DNA from: Erpobdella octoculata
Lineage: Eukaryota > Annelida > Clitellata > Hirudinida > Erpobdellidae
Reading direction: 5' to 3'
Length of the DNA stretch: 64,000 nt
Assembly: GCA_963978895.1 (NCBI GenBank)
Contig: OZ022242.1
Span: forward strand, 3,097,166 to 3,161,165
The position numbers and the translations under genes are program-made. The notes beneath the pieces are model-generated. The model was not told the origin of the DNA, did not search any database, and saw only the letters and a list, made by a program, of their open reading frames with translations. Below, piece after piece: positions 39,398 to 50,189 of this stretch (its first letter is position 1; every line of letters starts with the position of its first letter).

Positions 39398-40393
39398 ATG
39401 GCCGATGTGGTTAAAACTCGCAAGGAGTCTAAACAGGAGGCTTCCGACGTCTTTCAGAAATTGGGACTGAGCCTGTGCGATAAGTGTGCCAGGTGCAATA
39501 CAGAGGCAATGAATAGTCTGCTAGGAAGACTTCACACAAGCAGCGAAGACGGTTCAAAAGGGTTGGAGGTGATTGCTCAGGATATCAAGGAAATCAGAGA
39601 TACCATAAAGAAAGACTCCGGAAAAAGGGAGGAGAGACTTGCAGACGAGAAAAAAGAACTTGCCCTCAATAGGAAAAAACTCAACGAGGTCCTCGAAGAA
39701 GTTAGGGGTTTGACAAAGAAAATTGCAGATGTTGATCTTGAACCTCTCTCAAATAAGGTTGATACAGCAACAAAAAAGTGGTCCGATCTTTTCAAAGAAA
39801 GGGTTGACGAATTATCAGAAGGCGTCAAGAAAATACACCATTCTGTTCTGACTGAGAAGGGTGAGCAGGCATCAGGCCTACAGCTTTGCCTTAAAAAAGC
39901 TCTCGACGCAAAGACACAGGATGACAAAGATGAGGAAGCCGACAAGCTCAGGAGAAGGACCTCTGTTGTTGTCTATGGGCTGGGCGAGTCGAGTTCGTCT
40001 ACACCTGATAAGCGCGAATCTGACGACAAATCGAAGATCGAGGAATTGCTGAAGTTAATCTCTTGTGATGATGTCGAAATTGTTAACTTAATTAGACTTG
40101 GGAAAAGAATCGAAGGAGAGAGTGAACCTGCTCGACCAAGACCGTTGAAACTGGTATTGAAAAACGAAAATCAACAGTCGAATCTTCTCAAGTCGGCAAA
40201 AAACTTGAGGGTGATGAAGGAAGGAGGTTGGTCAGCAGTTTTTATCCATCGGGATATGACTCCAAAAGAAAGAGAAGCACGAAAACTCCTAGTCGAAAGT
40301 GTGAGGCGGAGAATACGAGCCGGAGAGACGAATCTGTTCATCGCGGGGGACAGGATAGTTACCAGAAGACTTCCCGTTGCGGGAAAAATCTGA
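39398..40393 (+). CDS. LINE ORF1 protein (zinc-finger/coiled-coil/RRM-like)
   Basis: 331 codons. Residues about 25-36 hold CDKCARCN, a small Cys cluster. Residues about 60-150 are heptad-rich and charged, likely coiled coil (trimerisation in related ORF1p). Residues about 190-310 (RRRTSVVVYGLGESSSS ... IVNLIRLGKR ... VFIHRDMTPKEREARKLL) resemble the RRM-like domain seen in ORF1 proteins of many LINEs. Expected role: single-stranded nucleic acid binding and chaperone in the ribonucleoprotein. Confidence 0.85.
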   Translation: MADVVKTRKESKQEASDVFQKLGLSLCDKCARCNTEAMNSLLGRLHTSSEDGSKGLEVIAQDIKEIRDTIKKDSGKREERLADEKKELALNRKKLNEVLEEVRGLTKKIADVDLEPLSNKVDTATKKWSDLFKERVDELSEGVKKIHHSVLTEKGEQASGLQLCLKKALDAKTQDDKDEEADKLRRRTSVVVYGLGESSSSTPDKRESDDKSKIEELLKLISCDDVEIVNLIRLGKRIEGESEPARPRPLKLVLKNENQQSNLLKSAKNLRVMKEGGWSAVFIHRDMTPKEREARKLLVESVRRRIRAGETNLFIAGDRIVTRRLPVAGKI

Positions 40394-43380
40394 AAAGCTC
40401 CAACACAGAATCATACGTTCGAAACAAGTACTTGTCAAAGTGCTTGATCAAGAAAAATTGTAGTTCTGGAGTCGACCGCTGCTATCGTCATCTGGGACCA
40501 ACCACTGAACGCGAATCTTACTCTGGTCTAGCCGGACAATCTATCCCCGCTGCATGTCTCAATGTTAGGTCTATTAAAAACAAAACTGCTATCGTTGCGA
40601 ATATCATAAATGAAAACAAGTTATCAATCCTCGGCTTAACTGAAACCTGGCACGAGAGTTATGAAGATGTTGCACTGAAAAAGATTACTTTGCCCGGCTA
40701 CCGTTGCATCGAATCCGCCAGAAGGTCTGATGAAACGGGTCGCACATATGGAGGAATTGCGGTTATTTACAAGGACACGCTGTCTGCCAAGCCACACCCT
40801 CTGGGTTCCAAGCCAGCTACATTCGAGATCACGTCTATAATGTTTTCGTCTTTGAAAACGAATTTTATCTTTGTGGTGATATACCGCCCTGGAGGCAATC
40901 CCGTGAGCGATTTGTTCCTCACGGAGCTTGAGAGCATATTGGAAACCCTGGCAACTTACAACCTCCAAATCATTATTACCGGCGATCTTAACGTCAGGGT
41001 CAACATCTCTAATGACCCCCACTCCATCCGTTTTCTCAGCCTCATACGTTCATTTGGATTTATTCAGTCTGTCGTCGGCCCTGCGCATACGCATGGTAAC
41101 ACTCTGGACTTGGTCATTACCCGATCAGATCTTCCCCCTCCATCTATCATCGTTGATCTACCACAGGTGTCAGATCACTCGCTTGTGCGTTTCCGGATCC
41201 CGGTCCGTCATCCTCCCCCGCTGCTTATCGACGTCAACACCCGGGCTTGGAGAAGTTTCGACCCAGAGCAATTCCGTTCTGATTTACAGGGAAGTTCTCT
41301 GTGTAATCCGGCGGTCTATGAGACGATGTCAATCGGCCAGGTTCTTGAGACCTTCGACACAACCTTGTCATCACTTCTTCACAAACATGCCCCGCCTCGT
41401 GTTGCCAGGCTGCGCGACCGGCCCCTCACCCCATGGTTCGACTCTGAATGCGCTGCCTTAAAACGAAGATCGAGAAAGTTAGAAAGACGTTATAGACGAA
41501 CACAAGATCCCATCGATCGCACTTCATGGATCAACCACGTGCGAACGTCTCATGACCTTTACAGACAGAAACAAAATCTCTACTGGAAGATGAAGATTGA
41601 CGACAGCCGAGGGAGTCCTGGGAGATTATGGCGGACATTATCTGGGGTGCTCGGTCGGGTTCGGAGCAACCCGATTTCGCCAAAAGATCTTACAGCCAAT
41701 GATTTCTCGAGAGCGTTCAATGATAAGATAAGAGATATCCGCCAGTCTACGTCACATGCTTCCAGTCCACGATTCGACCCCGGCTGTTGTTCCTGCGACC
41801 TGCTGAGGTTTAAACCTGTGAGTGTCGACGACATTACCCGGCTCATCAAATCTTCACCAAACAAAAATTGTTCCCTGGACCCAATACCAACATGGATGAT
41901 CAAGCAATACTCTAGTGAACTGGCACCGTTTGTGACATTCCTGGTAAATTCATCGCTAGAGCGGGGACAGTTTCCTCCTGCCCAGAAAAATGCTGTCATC
42001 ACACCGATCCTGAAGAAGCCGAATCTAGATCCGCTCAACACCGGTAACTACCGCCCAATCTCGAATCTGTCCTATCTGTCAAAACTACTGGAACGATGCG
42101 TAGCCGCCCAGATAAACATCTACCTCCGTGAAAACAACCTTCTCCCGATGTTTCAGTCGGCGTACAGAAATCAGCACTCCACTGAAACTGCTGTCCTGAA
42201 GGTACTGTCTGATATTTACGCTGCGGCTGATTCGGGTCGGATCACGCTACTGGGACTTCTGGACCTCTCCGCTGCTTTCGACACTGTTGACCATCAAATT
42301 TTGGTCAACAGGCTCCATTTCTCGTATGGTTTCGGAGACGTCGTCCTCGAATGGTTTCGTTCCTATTTGACTGATCGGTCCCACTGCATCCGCTCCGGAG
42401 GTGTTTTGTCCACGCCTACCTCTGTCCTGTGTGGCGTCCCGCAGGGATCCGTTCTGGGCCCGTTGTTGTTTCTTCTCTATTCCGCGGACGTCCTACATAT
42501 TGCCACGAAACATCGGTTTTCTGTCCATTCTTACGCTGACGACCTGCAGATTTACGATCACTCCCCGCCAGCGTCGTGTTCCGATCTGGTCCCCAGGATG
42601 TCTGCATGTATCAGCGAGATTGGCACTTGGATGGCAAGCAATCGCTTGCAACTCAATCCTTCTAAGACCGAAGTGATCTGGTTGGGCTCGCCTGGTCGAC
42701 TCAGCTTCTGTCCGAAGGGGGATCTGGTCATCGCTGGTGTCTCAGTCAGGCCCTCCACTTATGTTCGTAATCTTGGCGTGATGGTCGACAGTAGCTTGTC
42801 TATGGAGGCACACATCTCTCATCTTACTCGTTCATGCTTCTATCATCTCCGTCAACTGCGCGTCGTCCGCCGTAGCCTCACCATGGACTCCGCCCATTCA
42901 CTCATTAGAGCACTCGTGCACAGCCGGCTTGATTACTGTAATGGTGTCATGGCCGGACTTAGACAGTTTCAAATCAATAGGCTCCAATCCATTCTCCGAG
43001 CAGCCGCTCGTCTTGTTCTTCAGCTGCCCGGCTGGTCTCCCGTATCAGATCTCATGCGGACGCAACTTCACTGGCTTCCTTTCCCGCAGAGAATTCAGTT
43101 CAAGTTGGGTCTGATGGTATACAAGTGCCTCCACCACACGGCTCCGGTCTACCTGCAGCAATTGTGTGTACCGATCTCAACGCTTGCTGGTCGGTCCCAC
43201 CTTCGATCGGCGGCTGCTGGCGACTTGTTCGTTCCATCGTCAAAGACAACGACTCTCGGCAGGCGCGGATTCTCCACTGCTGGTCCAGTTGTTTGGAACA
43301 GCCTATCTGCTGACCTGAGGAATCCAGCTTTGGACCTCGGCGGTTTCAGGAAGCTGCTTAAGACAGAACTTTATTCTTAA
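40228..43380 (+). CDS. LINE ORF2 protein (endonuclease and reverse transcriptase)
   Basis: 1050 codons from the first ATG; the true start may be later, since 40228-40393 overlaps ORF1 in another frame. APE-type endonuclease at about residues 108-325: CLNVRSIKNKTAIV, TETWHE, GDLNV and SDHSLVRF carry the usual Asn, Glu, Asp and His positions. Reverse transcriptase at about 560-830: NYRPISNLSYLSKLLE, AFDTVDHQIL, GVPQGSVLGPLLFLLY and SYADDLQIY with the catalytic Asp pair. The carboxy-terminal region ends GPVVWNSLSADLRN. Order and wording fit the CR1/L2 group. No inactivating change seen. Confidence 0.95.
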   Translation: MVSSFYPSGYDSKRKRSTKTPSRKCEAENTSRRDESVHRGGQDSYQKTSRCGKNLKSSNTESYVRNKYLSKCLIKKNCSSGVDRCYRHLGPTTERESYSGLAGQSIPAACLNVRSIKNKTAIVANIINENKLSILGLTETWHESYEDVALKKITLPGYRCIESARRSDETGRTYGGIAVIYKDTLSAKPHPLGSKPATFEITSIMFSSLKTNFIFVVIYRPGGNPVSDLFLTELESILETLATYNLQIIITGDLNVRVNISNDPHSIRFLSLIRSFGFIQSVVGPAHTHGNTLDLVITRSDLPPPSIIVDLPQVSDHSLVRFRIPVRHPPPLLIDVNTRAWRSFDPEQFRSDLQGSSLCNPAVYETMSIGQVLETFDTTLSSLLHKHAPPRVARLRDRPLTPWFDSECAALKRRSRKLERRYRRTQDPIDRTSWINHVRTSHDLYRQKQNLYWKMKIDDSRGSPGRLWRTLSGVLGRVRSNPISPKDLTANDFSRAFNDKIRDIRQSTSHASSPRFDPGCCSCDLLRFKPVSVDDITRLIKSSPNKNCSLDPIPTWMIKQYSSELAPFVTFLVNSSLERGQFPPAQKNAVITPILKKPNLDPLNTGNYRPISNLSYLSKLLERCVAAQINIYLRENNLLPMFQSAYRNQHSTETAVLKVLSDIYAAADSGRITLLGLLDLSAAFDTVDHQILVNRLHFSYGFGDVVLEWFRSYLTDRSHCIRSGGVLSTPTSVLCGVPQGSVLGPLLFLLYSADVLHIATKHRFSVHSYADDLQIYDHSPPASCSDLVPRMSACISEIGTWMASNRLQLNPSKTEVIWLGSPGRLSFCPKGDLVIAGVSVRPSTYVRNLGVMVDSSLSMEAHISHLTRSCFYHLRQLRVVRRSLTMDSAHSLIRALVHSRLDYCNGVMAGLRQFQINRLQSILRAAARLVLQLPGWSPVSDLMRTQLHWLPFPQRIQFKLGLMVYKCLHHTAPVYLQQLCVPISTLAGRSHLRSAAAGDLFVPSSKTTTLGRRGFSTAGPVVWNSLSADLRNPALDLGGFRKLLKTELYS

Positions 43381-43522
43381 ATTTATGATTTGACGCGACG
43401 CGCTTTTGTGACTTTTTAAAAAAAGCGCATTATAAATTTACATTTACATTTTTTTACATAATCCTAAACTTTAACTGGCAAAGTCTATAAATGATCTATG
43501 CGTCACAGTCATTTTATTGGCA

Positions 43523-43806
43523 AAGGTGTAAGCTAGAACACTAATCCGCCTGATTACCCGACCGGACCGAGCCGCGAAAAAAATTAATAAATTACAATAA
43601 TTTAAGAGGTAACGTATTATAATACGTTACCTCTTAAATTAATCGCAAGCCATACAAGTTTTGTATTATCACCTTTGCGTAACAAATAACACAAATAGGT
43701 CATTTTATTGGTGAGTGTGTAAGCTAGACCACTAATCCGCCTGATTATCTGGCCGGACCGAGCCGCGAACGAACTAAAATAATTAAGCCTCCTTCGGCCA
43801 AAAGAA
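43523..43806. repeat. direct repeats right of the LINE
   Basis: A partial copy (43523-43580) and a fuller copy (43650-43806) of the block at 38930-39088, separated by a 42-base palindrome. Confidence 0.85.
43599..43640. repeat. perfect 42-base palindrome
   Basis: 20-base arms beginning AATTTAAGAGGTAACGTATT around a central AT. Could form a cruciform, and may mark a replication-slippage or inversion junction. Confidence 0.95.
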
Positions 43807-44127
43807 ATCACATTATTTGGAAAGCTAAAAAAATAACTTGTTAGAGTTTATTCAATACATGTAATGTCCAATGGATGAATTGATCGCTCTCGTTTGTATA
43901 TGTATATACACTAGGTAAATTTAAAATCAATCCAGGAATTTGAAATCATAAGCCAGTACCCGAACCCGAACCCGGTTTTTGGAAAACTACAAACCCGAAC
44001 CCGAAAACCTGAGTTTCACAAACCCGAACCCGAACCCGAAAACTCGAGTTTTACAAACCCGAACCCGAAAACTCCAAAAAGTACTACCCGTGACATCCCT
44101 AACGTAAGATGAGCCATCTTCATCTTA

Positions 44128-44152
44128 CATTAACCATGGACGTCTGTATAAT
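44128..44152. repeat. left half of an interrupted palindrome
   Basis: CATGGACGTCTGTATAAT here and AGCTATTATACAGACGTCCATG at 45530-45551 form one 40-base perfect palindrome if the hAT between them and one copy of its duplication are removed. Confidence 0.9.
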
Positions 44153-45521
44153 CAGTGGCGTACCTATGGTAAATGGCGCCTATGGCAAACACCGATCTTG
44201 CGCCCCTCTCTGACGATAGGTTACTAACGTTTTATTTTCTAAAAAAAACTACTCTAGAATTGGGTAAAAAAATCACACAAGTTAAATCTATTAAAACTTT
44301 ATTACAAATTTATTTCTTGCTTTAGCTGACGCAAATTGTTTAATTATATTATCAAAGTCAATTTCTTCGGGCCTTTCTAGTTCTATGCTATGCTAAGTAA
44401 AACAAGATCACATAATCGACTTTGGCCCATCGAGGCTCTCAAATGTGAAAGTATCAATTTTAATTTGCTAAATGATCTTTTGCAACTGGCAATAGAAACT
44501 GCGATTGTCAGCAATATTTGCAATGCTATACGCATATTGGGAAAAACGTTTTCATCTCCATACTGAACTATAACATTACGTAATTGTTCGGGGGCTTGAT
44601 ATTTTTCGGTACGGCTTGTGAGCAGCGTTCTAAAATCCAAAATTTCTTCATATAATTTTTGCCAATCCACATCACAACTGTAGGCTTTTCCAAATTTTTC
44701 ACAACAATCTTTTAAGTAGCTTGTTTCGGCTTAAAAACACAACCCTTCCATATCAAGAAGAAATCCACATTTTTTATCAATTTCTTGTAAACGAACGTTT
44801 CTACTTTTTAATTCATTGAATAGACGGTCGACAGTTCCTTTCATAATTCTTTCCATTTTATTCTTTAGCTGATAAACCAGCATCTCTCGATGTTTCGCCA
44901 TCCATTCATTGCAAATTCGAATTCATTCTTTCAGTGAGTCACTAACTAACACTTCTCTCTCATCATGAAAATAATTTTGGAAAACTTTTAAATCTAAAGC
45001 TTCTTCATGAAAGTTTATTTTAGGGTCCTGCAACCTCTTTTGAACGCGGTCAATACCAATACGAATAAAGATCTTGTTCCAAAACCCTTGCAACATTAGA
45101 AAGTCATATGTTATTATTATAGAGTTGCTTTGCGTCGCATTTAGTTTCACTAGTCGCGCTTTCATCGTCCATTATGTTCTGGAAAACGTCCACTATTTCC
45201 CCGAGCTATTTGTTAACAGGTTTTACTGATTCCGTTTTTACGCTCCACCTGGTATCGGAGTCAGATTTTAAAGCCACAGGTCAACAGCTTTGAGCATTTC
45301 TCAACGCTGGGTTGAACAAGAGAAGAAAACATAAAGCGCACCGATGGTTCCGAAAAAAGTTACCATCATTACTTCTTTTTTATTGATAAACATATTTATA
45401 TCTATACAAATATTTTTTTAATTTTCATTTGCGTATTTACACGTTAGGCGCTTTTTTGCGCCCCTCTTCAGGTGACGCCCAGGGCACGTGCCATGCCTGC
45501 CATACCCTAGTTACGCCTCTG
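44153..45521. mobile_element. hAT element, 1.37 kb, decayed
   Basis: Left end CAGTGGCGTACC, right end CTAGTTACGCCTCTG (imperfect inverted repeats), with a perfect 8-bp duplication TGTATAAT (44145-44152 and 45522-45529). The interior retains a broken minus-strand transposase. Confidence 0.95.
44383..45165 (-). pseudogene. hAT transposase remnant in the 1.37-kb element
   Basis: Frames 45165-44923 (FWNKIFIRIGIDRVQKRLQD) and 44670-44383 (LRNVIVQYGDENVFPNMRIA, then SFSKLKLILSHLRASMGQSR) are parts of a ZMYM1-like hAT transposase: the region before and within dimerisation. The catalytic core is missing, so it is non-autonomous. Confidence 0.85.
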
Positions 45522-45539
45522 TGTATAATAGCTATTATA

Positions 45540-46890
45540 CAGACGTCCATGCATTAACTAAGGCGTCAAAAGACCAATATGTTATATAAGAATGTTTGAG
45601 TAACTTTTGAATCAAGTTATATCATGCAAAATCCGGTAGAAATCGCTAGAATAATATAATAAGCGCACTGTAGTTATTCTATTCATAGCTATTAGAAATA
45701 CGGTGAAACACCCGCAATTAGTACGTCACATGACTGTCACATTTAGTACGTCACGATTTATAATAACTTCGAAGCAATTTTAATTGGTTAACAATAAGGC
45801 TTGTTGTATAGAATTTGTTCAGTTGTTTTTAAAATAATAAAAAAAGAATTGAAAAATTAATAATCTGTAAATAAAGAAAATTAATATAAAAATGCTAGTT
45901 TAAGAAAACAACACAAAATAATATTTGGAATAATTAAGATTATTTTTTTGTAACAGTTCATCAAATTATCTCAAATCTAAACATTCATGGCCACGTGTAA
46001 ATGATGTAGTATACTAAGCTTTGTGCAATATGAATAGCGCTACAATTGTCTTCTAAAGTCCACTCATCGTAGTATAGACAGAAATTTAAACACTGATGAA
46101 AATAGATTTTGCAACAAAAGAACTTGTCTCACCAGACAAACATTTAAAAACAGTTTTTGATTTTATTCATTAAATGAAGATAATAATGATGATGGCGCTG
46201 ATGATGGTTGTGGTAATGGTGATGATGATGATGATGATGGCGAGGATGGTAAAACTAAACGTGATCTAAGGGACGTTCGTGTCAAATCTAAACATTCATT
46301 GCCACGTGTAAAGTATACTCAGTTTTGTGTGATATGAATACTATGTGAATGATGATAATAATGATGATGGTGGTGGTGATGATGATGGTGGTGGTAATGG
46401 TAATGATGATGATGATAATAATGATGGCGAGGATGGTAGTAATGATGATGATGAAACTAAATGTGATATAAGACACGTATGCATAAGTTCAGTGAAACTT
46501 TTTTTAATATGATTGTTGATTAGAGGAAGAAGCTTCTGTAAAAAGAAACGTTTTTAAAGCTGTACGGAATCTGGCTGAACTGGATGTCTTAATGATGTGC
46601 TAATGAAGTCTATTCCATGTTGGCATGTGGTCACATCAATGGTTCTTTTGTAAAACTCAAAAATTCTGCACGGAGAACTGAAGAGGAAACCTTTAAGTGC
46701 TGATATGAGTCTTTGCCGTTCCTTAACCTCAGTGATGGCAACACCTAAACTTAATGAAAGCTTGTCCTTGCAGAAGACTGTGCCCAGGTTATCTTGTTCT
46801 CGATTTGTTGCCATATAAGTTACCAGTAGAGATCGTGATGGAATGAAGCGACTTGATCAAATTTTCTTATTGCATTGCAATTTTAAACTA
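45540..46890. other. no gene; tandem duplication and GAT-rich tracts
   Basis: A segment containing CAAATCTAAACATTCAT and CCACGTGTAAA occurs at 45973-46034 and again at 46283-46340. GATGAT-rich tracts lie at 46185-46250 and 46348-46455. The 86-codon minus frame at 46814-46554 has no homology that I know. Confidence 0.5.
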
Positions 46891-47077
46891 TCTATATATA
46901 TAAAAATGAATGTTTGTATGTATGTATATAGGTATGTTATTTATGCATTGCTACACCATTCATCCGATCGTAATGAAATTTTCACACAACCTTGAGAGTC
47001 AAGGGGAATCAAATATAGAGAAAAAATTTTTGAAATCCGTCACAAAATGAGCAGAGTGGAGCGGGGGAGCGAGCGGG

Positions 47078-47177
<100 letters not shown>

Positions 47178-47224
47178 GCGTATGCATGTGTGTATGTGTA
47201 TGTGCATGTATGTGTGTGTTTATG

Positions 47225-47720
47225 TCTGTATGTATGTATGTATGTATGTATGTATGTATGTATGTATGTATGTATGTATGTATGTATGTATGTGTTTTTT
47301 ACAATATTTCGGCACTAAATGCTCATTCAAAGTATGTATGTGTGTGTATGTATGTATGTATGTATGTATGTATGTATGTATGTATGTATGTGTTTTTTAC
47401 AATATTTCGGCACTAAATGCTCATTCAAAGTATGTATGTGTGTGTATGTATGTATGTATGTATGTATGTATGTATGTATGCATGCATGCATGTATGTATG
47501 TATGTGCGTATGTATGTATGTATGTATGTGTATGGGCATGTATGTGTGTCTGTGTGTGTGTTTATGTAGGTATGTATGTATGTGTTTTTTACAATATTTC
47601 GGCACTAATTGCTCATTCAAAGTATGTATGTGTATGTATGTATGTATGTATGTATGTATGTATGTATGTATGTATGTATGTATGTATGTATGTATGTATG
47701 TATGTATGTATGTATGTAGA
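47225..47720. repeat. (TGTA)n arrays with spacer repeat inside Helitron
   Basis: TGTA tetramers broken by three copies of a roughly 45-base spacer (TTTTACAATATTTCGGCACT core). Further tetramer arrays lie at 47803-47890. Confidence 0.9.
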
Positions 47721-48200
47721 ATTGGATCTAGGGGGGTCAACTGAGAGCGAAAGAATGAGCGGAAAAGCGACAGGGAACGGATAACGACCGGGAGCGGGAG
47801 TGTGTATCTATGTATCTATGTATGTATGTATGTATGTATGTATGTATGTATGTATGTATAAATGTATGAATGTATGTATGTATGTATGTAGAATCGGATC
47901 TAGGGGAAGGGAACTGAGAGCGAAAAAATGAGAGGGAAAGCGACAGGGAACGGATAACGACCGGGAGCGGTAGCGCAAGCGGGAAGGAAACGGGAGCGAA
48001 AAAGAAACGCATTAGGTAAACCTCTAAAAACCCCGGGCAACGCCGGGTGCCCCCGCTAGTTCATTATAAAAACAATAAATCGACATATGATAATAAATCG
48101 TTATTTCCTTTTTTTAAGTTTTAACTTTTATTAAACTTTTCCGCTGTGTTTGTGTTAAATTTGAAGCGAACTTCATTTGTTAATCTATTTTTCAATATTA

Positions 48201-48320
48201 CTAGCTGATTGCCCCCACATATTGAGCGCAAGATCTATTGTGCCGAGCCTTGAAATTTGTTGCCAGTAAAAATGGGCCGTGCCGCAAAAATTTGGTTCAT
48301 GAATGGCTTAAATTTCGACC
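48201..48320 (-). mobile_element. possible Helitron 3' end, reversed
   Basis: A|CTAGCTGATTGCCCCCAC looks like a reversed Helitron 3' terminus. No partner 5' end was identified. Confidence 0.3.
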
Positions 48321-48669
48321 ATATTCTCACATTTTCAACTGCAGCGTGAAATAATCAAGAGAAGCAAAATGTGAAAAATCGAAATTATCACCGACCAGTA
48401 TCTTTTTGTGTTACGTTGAAGCCGCCAGTCAACGAATCATTGCATGTCTTTCATATCGTTGACGAGAAAACCCCTGAAATTATTTCACTTATCTTTTTCA
48501 AAATGAAAAAAAAGAAAAAAGAATGTATAATATTTTATGTTATCATTCATTATATTTGGCTAGATCACCAGTAAGTTAAATTTTTTCCAATGGTTTTTTT
48601 GTAGTTAGTATAATAACTTTGGGTTTGTTAACTAAAAATTAGTTAAACTCTGCTATAAATCAAAAATCA

Positions 48670-48950
48670 AAATGAAACAAGTAAAGGAAAAAAATGAGTT
48701 TTTTAACACAAACTTTGATATCAAATACACTCGATGTGTGTCTGTGTGTATGTATAAGAAACATGTTCAAATTACGTTTTTTGTAATTGAATTATGTATT
48801 GTCATCCAATATAAAGATATGCTGAAAGTTTCAGTTTCCTAGCTTGTCAAAAAGCTGGTTAAATGTTACATGCAAGATTTGCGTACAGCGAACGCCAAAC
48901 ACACACAAACAGAGATTGTAACCTAAATAGAAGTTTGTAAAAAAGAAAAT
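48670..48950. repeat. dispersed repeat, inverted relative to 55440-55745
   Basis: TTCAGTTTCCTAGCTTGTCA and GATTTGCGTACAG words here match, in reverse complement, the right half of the inverted-repeat element at 55062-55860. Confidence 0.7.
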
Positions 48951-49159
48951 AAGAGAGAGAAAAAAGGACAACAAAAAAACAGAACAATATCTATATATAT
49001 AAAAGAACATGTCCTGACTGACTGACTGACTGACTGACTGACTGACTGACTGACTGATAATCAACGCCGAGCTCAAACGCCTTATCCTAGGAACGTGAAA
49101 TTTGGAACTTATATTACTTTTATAGCGTAAACATCCGCTACGAAAGGATTTTTGAAAAT

Positions 49160-50165
49160 TTTGCTCCCGAGGGGAAAAAACTGGAAAACAAACTTTTTTC
49201 TAAAACAATGTATATCTCGAAAACCAAAAATGAGGAGATTTTGAAATTTGGTATATAGATTCTTTTTGAAAAATAAAAAGATACGTGTTTCACCATTTTT
49301 TGAAAATTCGGTTTCCCGGACCTCAAATGTGGGTTGGAAAATTGGGTTATTTGGTTTTTAAAGTAGCTTCTACTCAAAAACTGTTAATGCTACAGGAGTA
49401 AAAATTAGTATTTAGTTTCTACTTCAAAAATAATGAAATACGTGTTTTAGCATTTTTTGAAAATTTGGTTTCCCGGACTTCAAATGTGGGGTGGAAAATA
49501 GAGCTAATTGTCTTTTATAGTAACTGCTACTCAAAAACAGTATATACCACAGATGTAAAAATTATTATTTAGTTTCTTTTCTAAAAATAAAGATATACGT
49601 GTTTCACCATTTTTTACAAATTTGGTTTCCCGGACCTCAAATGTGGGTTGGAAAATTGGGTTATTTGGTTTTTAAAGTAGCTTCTACTCAAAAACTGTTA
49701 ATGCTACAAAAGTAAAAATTAGTATTTAGTTTCTACTCTAAAAATAATGATATACGGGTTTCACAATTTTTTTAAAATTTGGTTTCCAGGACTTCAAATG
49801 TGGGGCGGAAAATAGGGTTATTTGGTTTTTAAATTAACTGCTACTCAACAACTGTAATTGCCACAGATGTAAAAAGTAATACTTAGTATCTACTCAAAAA
49901 AAAAGATATACGTGTTTCATCATTTTTTGGGTTATTTGGTTTTTAAAGTAGCTGCTACTCAAAAACTGTTAATGCTACAGAAGTAAAAATTAGTATTTAG
50001 TTTCTACTCCAAAAATAATGAAATACGTGTTTTAGCATTTTTTGAAAATTTGGTTTCCAGGACCTCAAATGTGGGGTGGAAATAAGGGTTATTTGATTTC
50101 AAAATAACTGCTACTCACAAACTGTAAGTGCTACAAATGTAAAAATTAGTATTTTTAAGTTTTGT
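49160..50165. repeat. ~157-base tandem repeat inside Helitron
   Basis: GTTTCCCGGACCTCAAATGT or its variant starts at 49311, 49468, 49624, 49782 and 50052, giving periods of 156-158 except the last, where a unit is partly deleted. Confidence 0.9.
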
Positions 50166-50189
50166 GCCGGTTAAAAGTAGCTAAGTCCA

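Larger units (their letters stand above)
39208..43450 (+). mobile_element. full-length CR1/L2-type LINE
   Basis: Two overlapping intact frames with a GC-richer composition than the host hAT. The 5' region starts near 39208. The 3' end runs to short ATTTAC repeats at about 43430-43450. CATTTAC-like words at both edges may be the target duplication, but this is weak. The intact state suggests recent insertion. Confidence 0.85.
37718..44101. mobile_element. hAT transposon (6.4 kb) interrupted by a LINE
   Basis: Termini TAGGGATGTCACGGGTA are perfect 17-base inverted repeats, flanked by a perfect 8-bp duplication ACGTAAGA (37710-37717 and 44102-44109). Subterminal blocks repeat ACCCGAACCCGA at both ends. 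Transposase remnants lie on the minus strand near the left end. A CR1/L2-type LINE occupies about 39.2-43.45 kb. Confidence 0.95.

Noticed and set aside
39577..39945. Ser-rich minus-strand protein opposite LINE ORF1
   Set aside because: Shadow frame of a coding region; likewise the frames at 40636-41022, 41580-42041 and 42401-42676.
46554..46814. Small gene of 86 codons on the minus strand
   Set aside because: No recognised domain, no supporting splice or composition signal; chance frame cannot be excluded.
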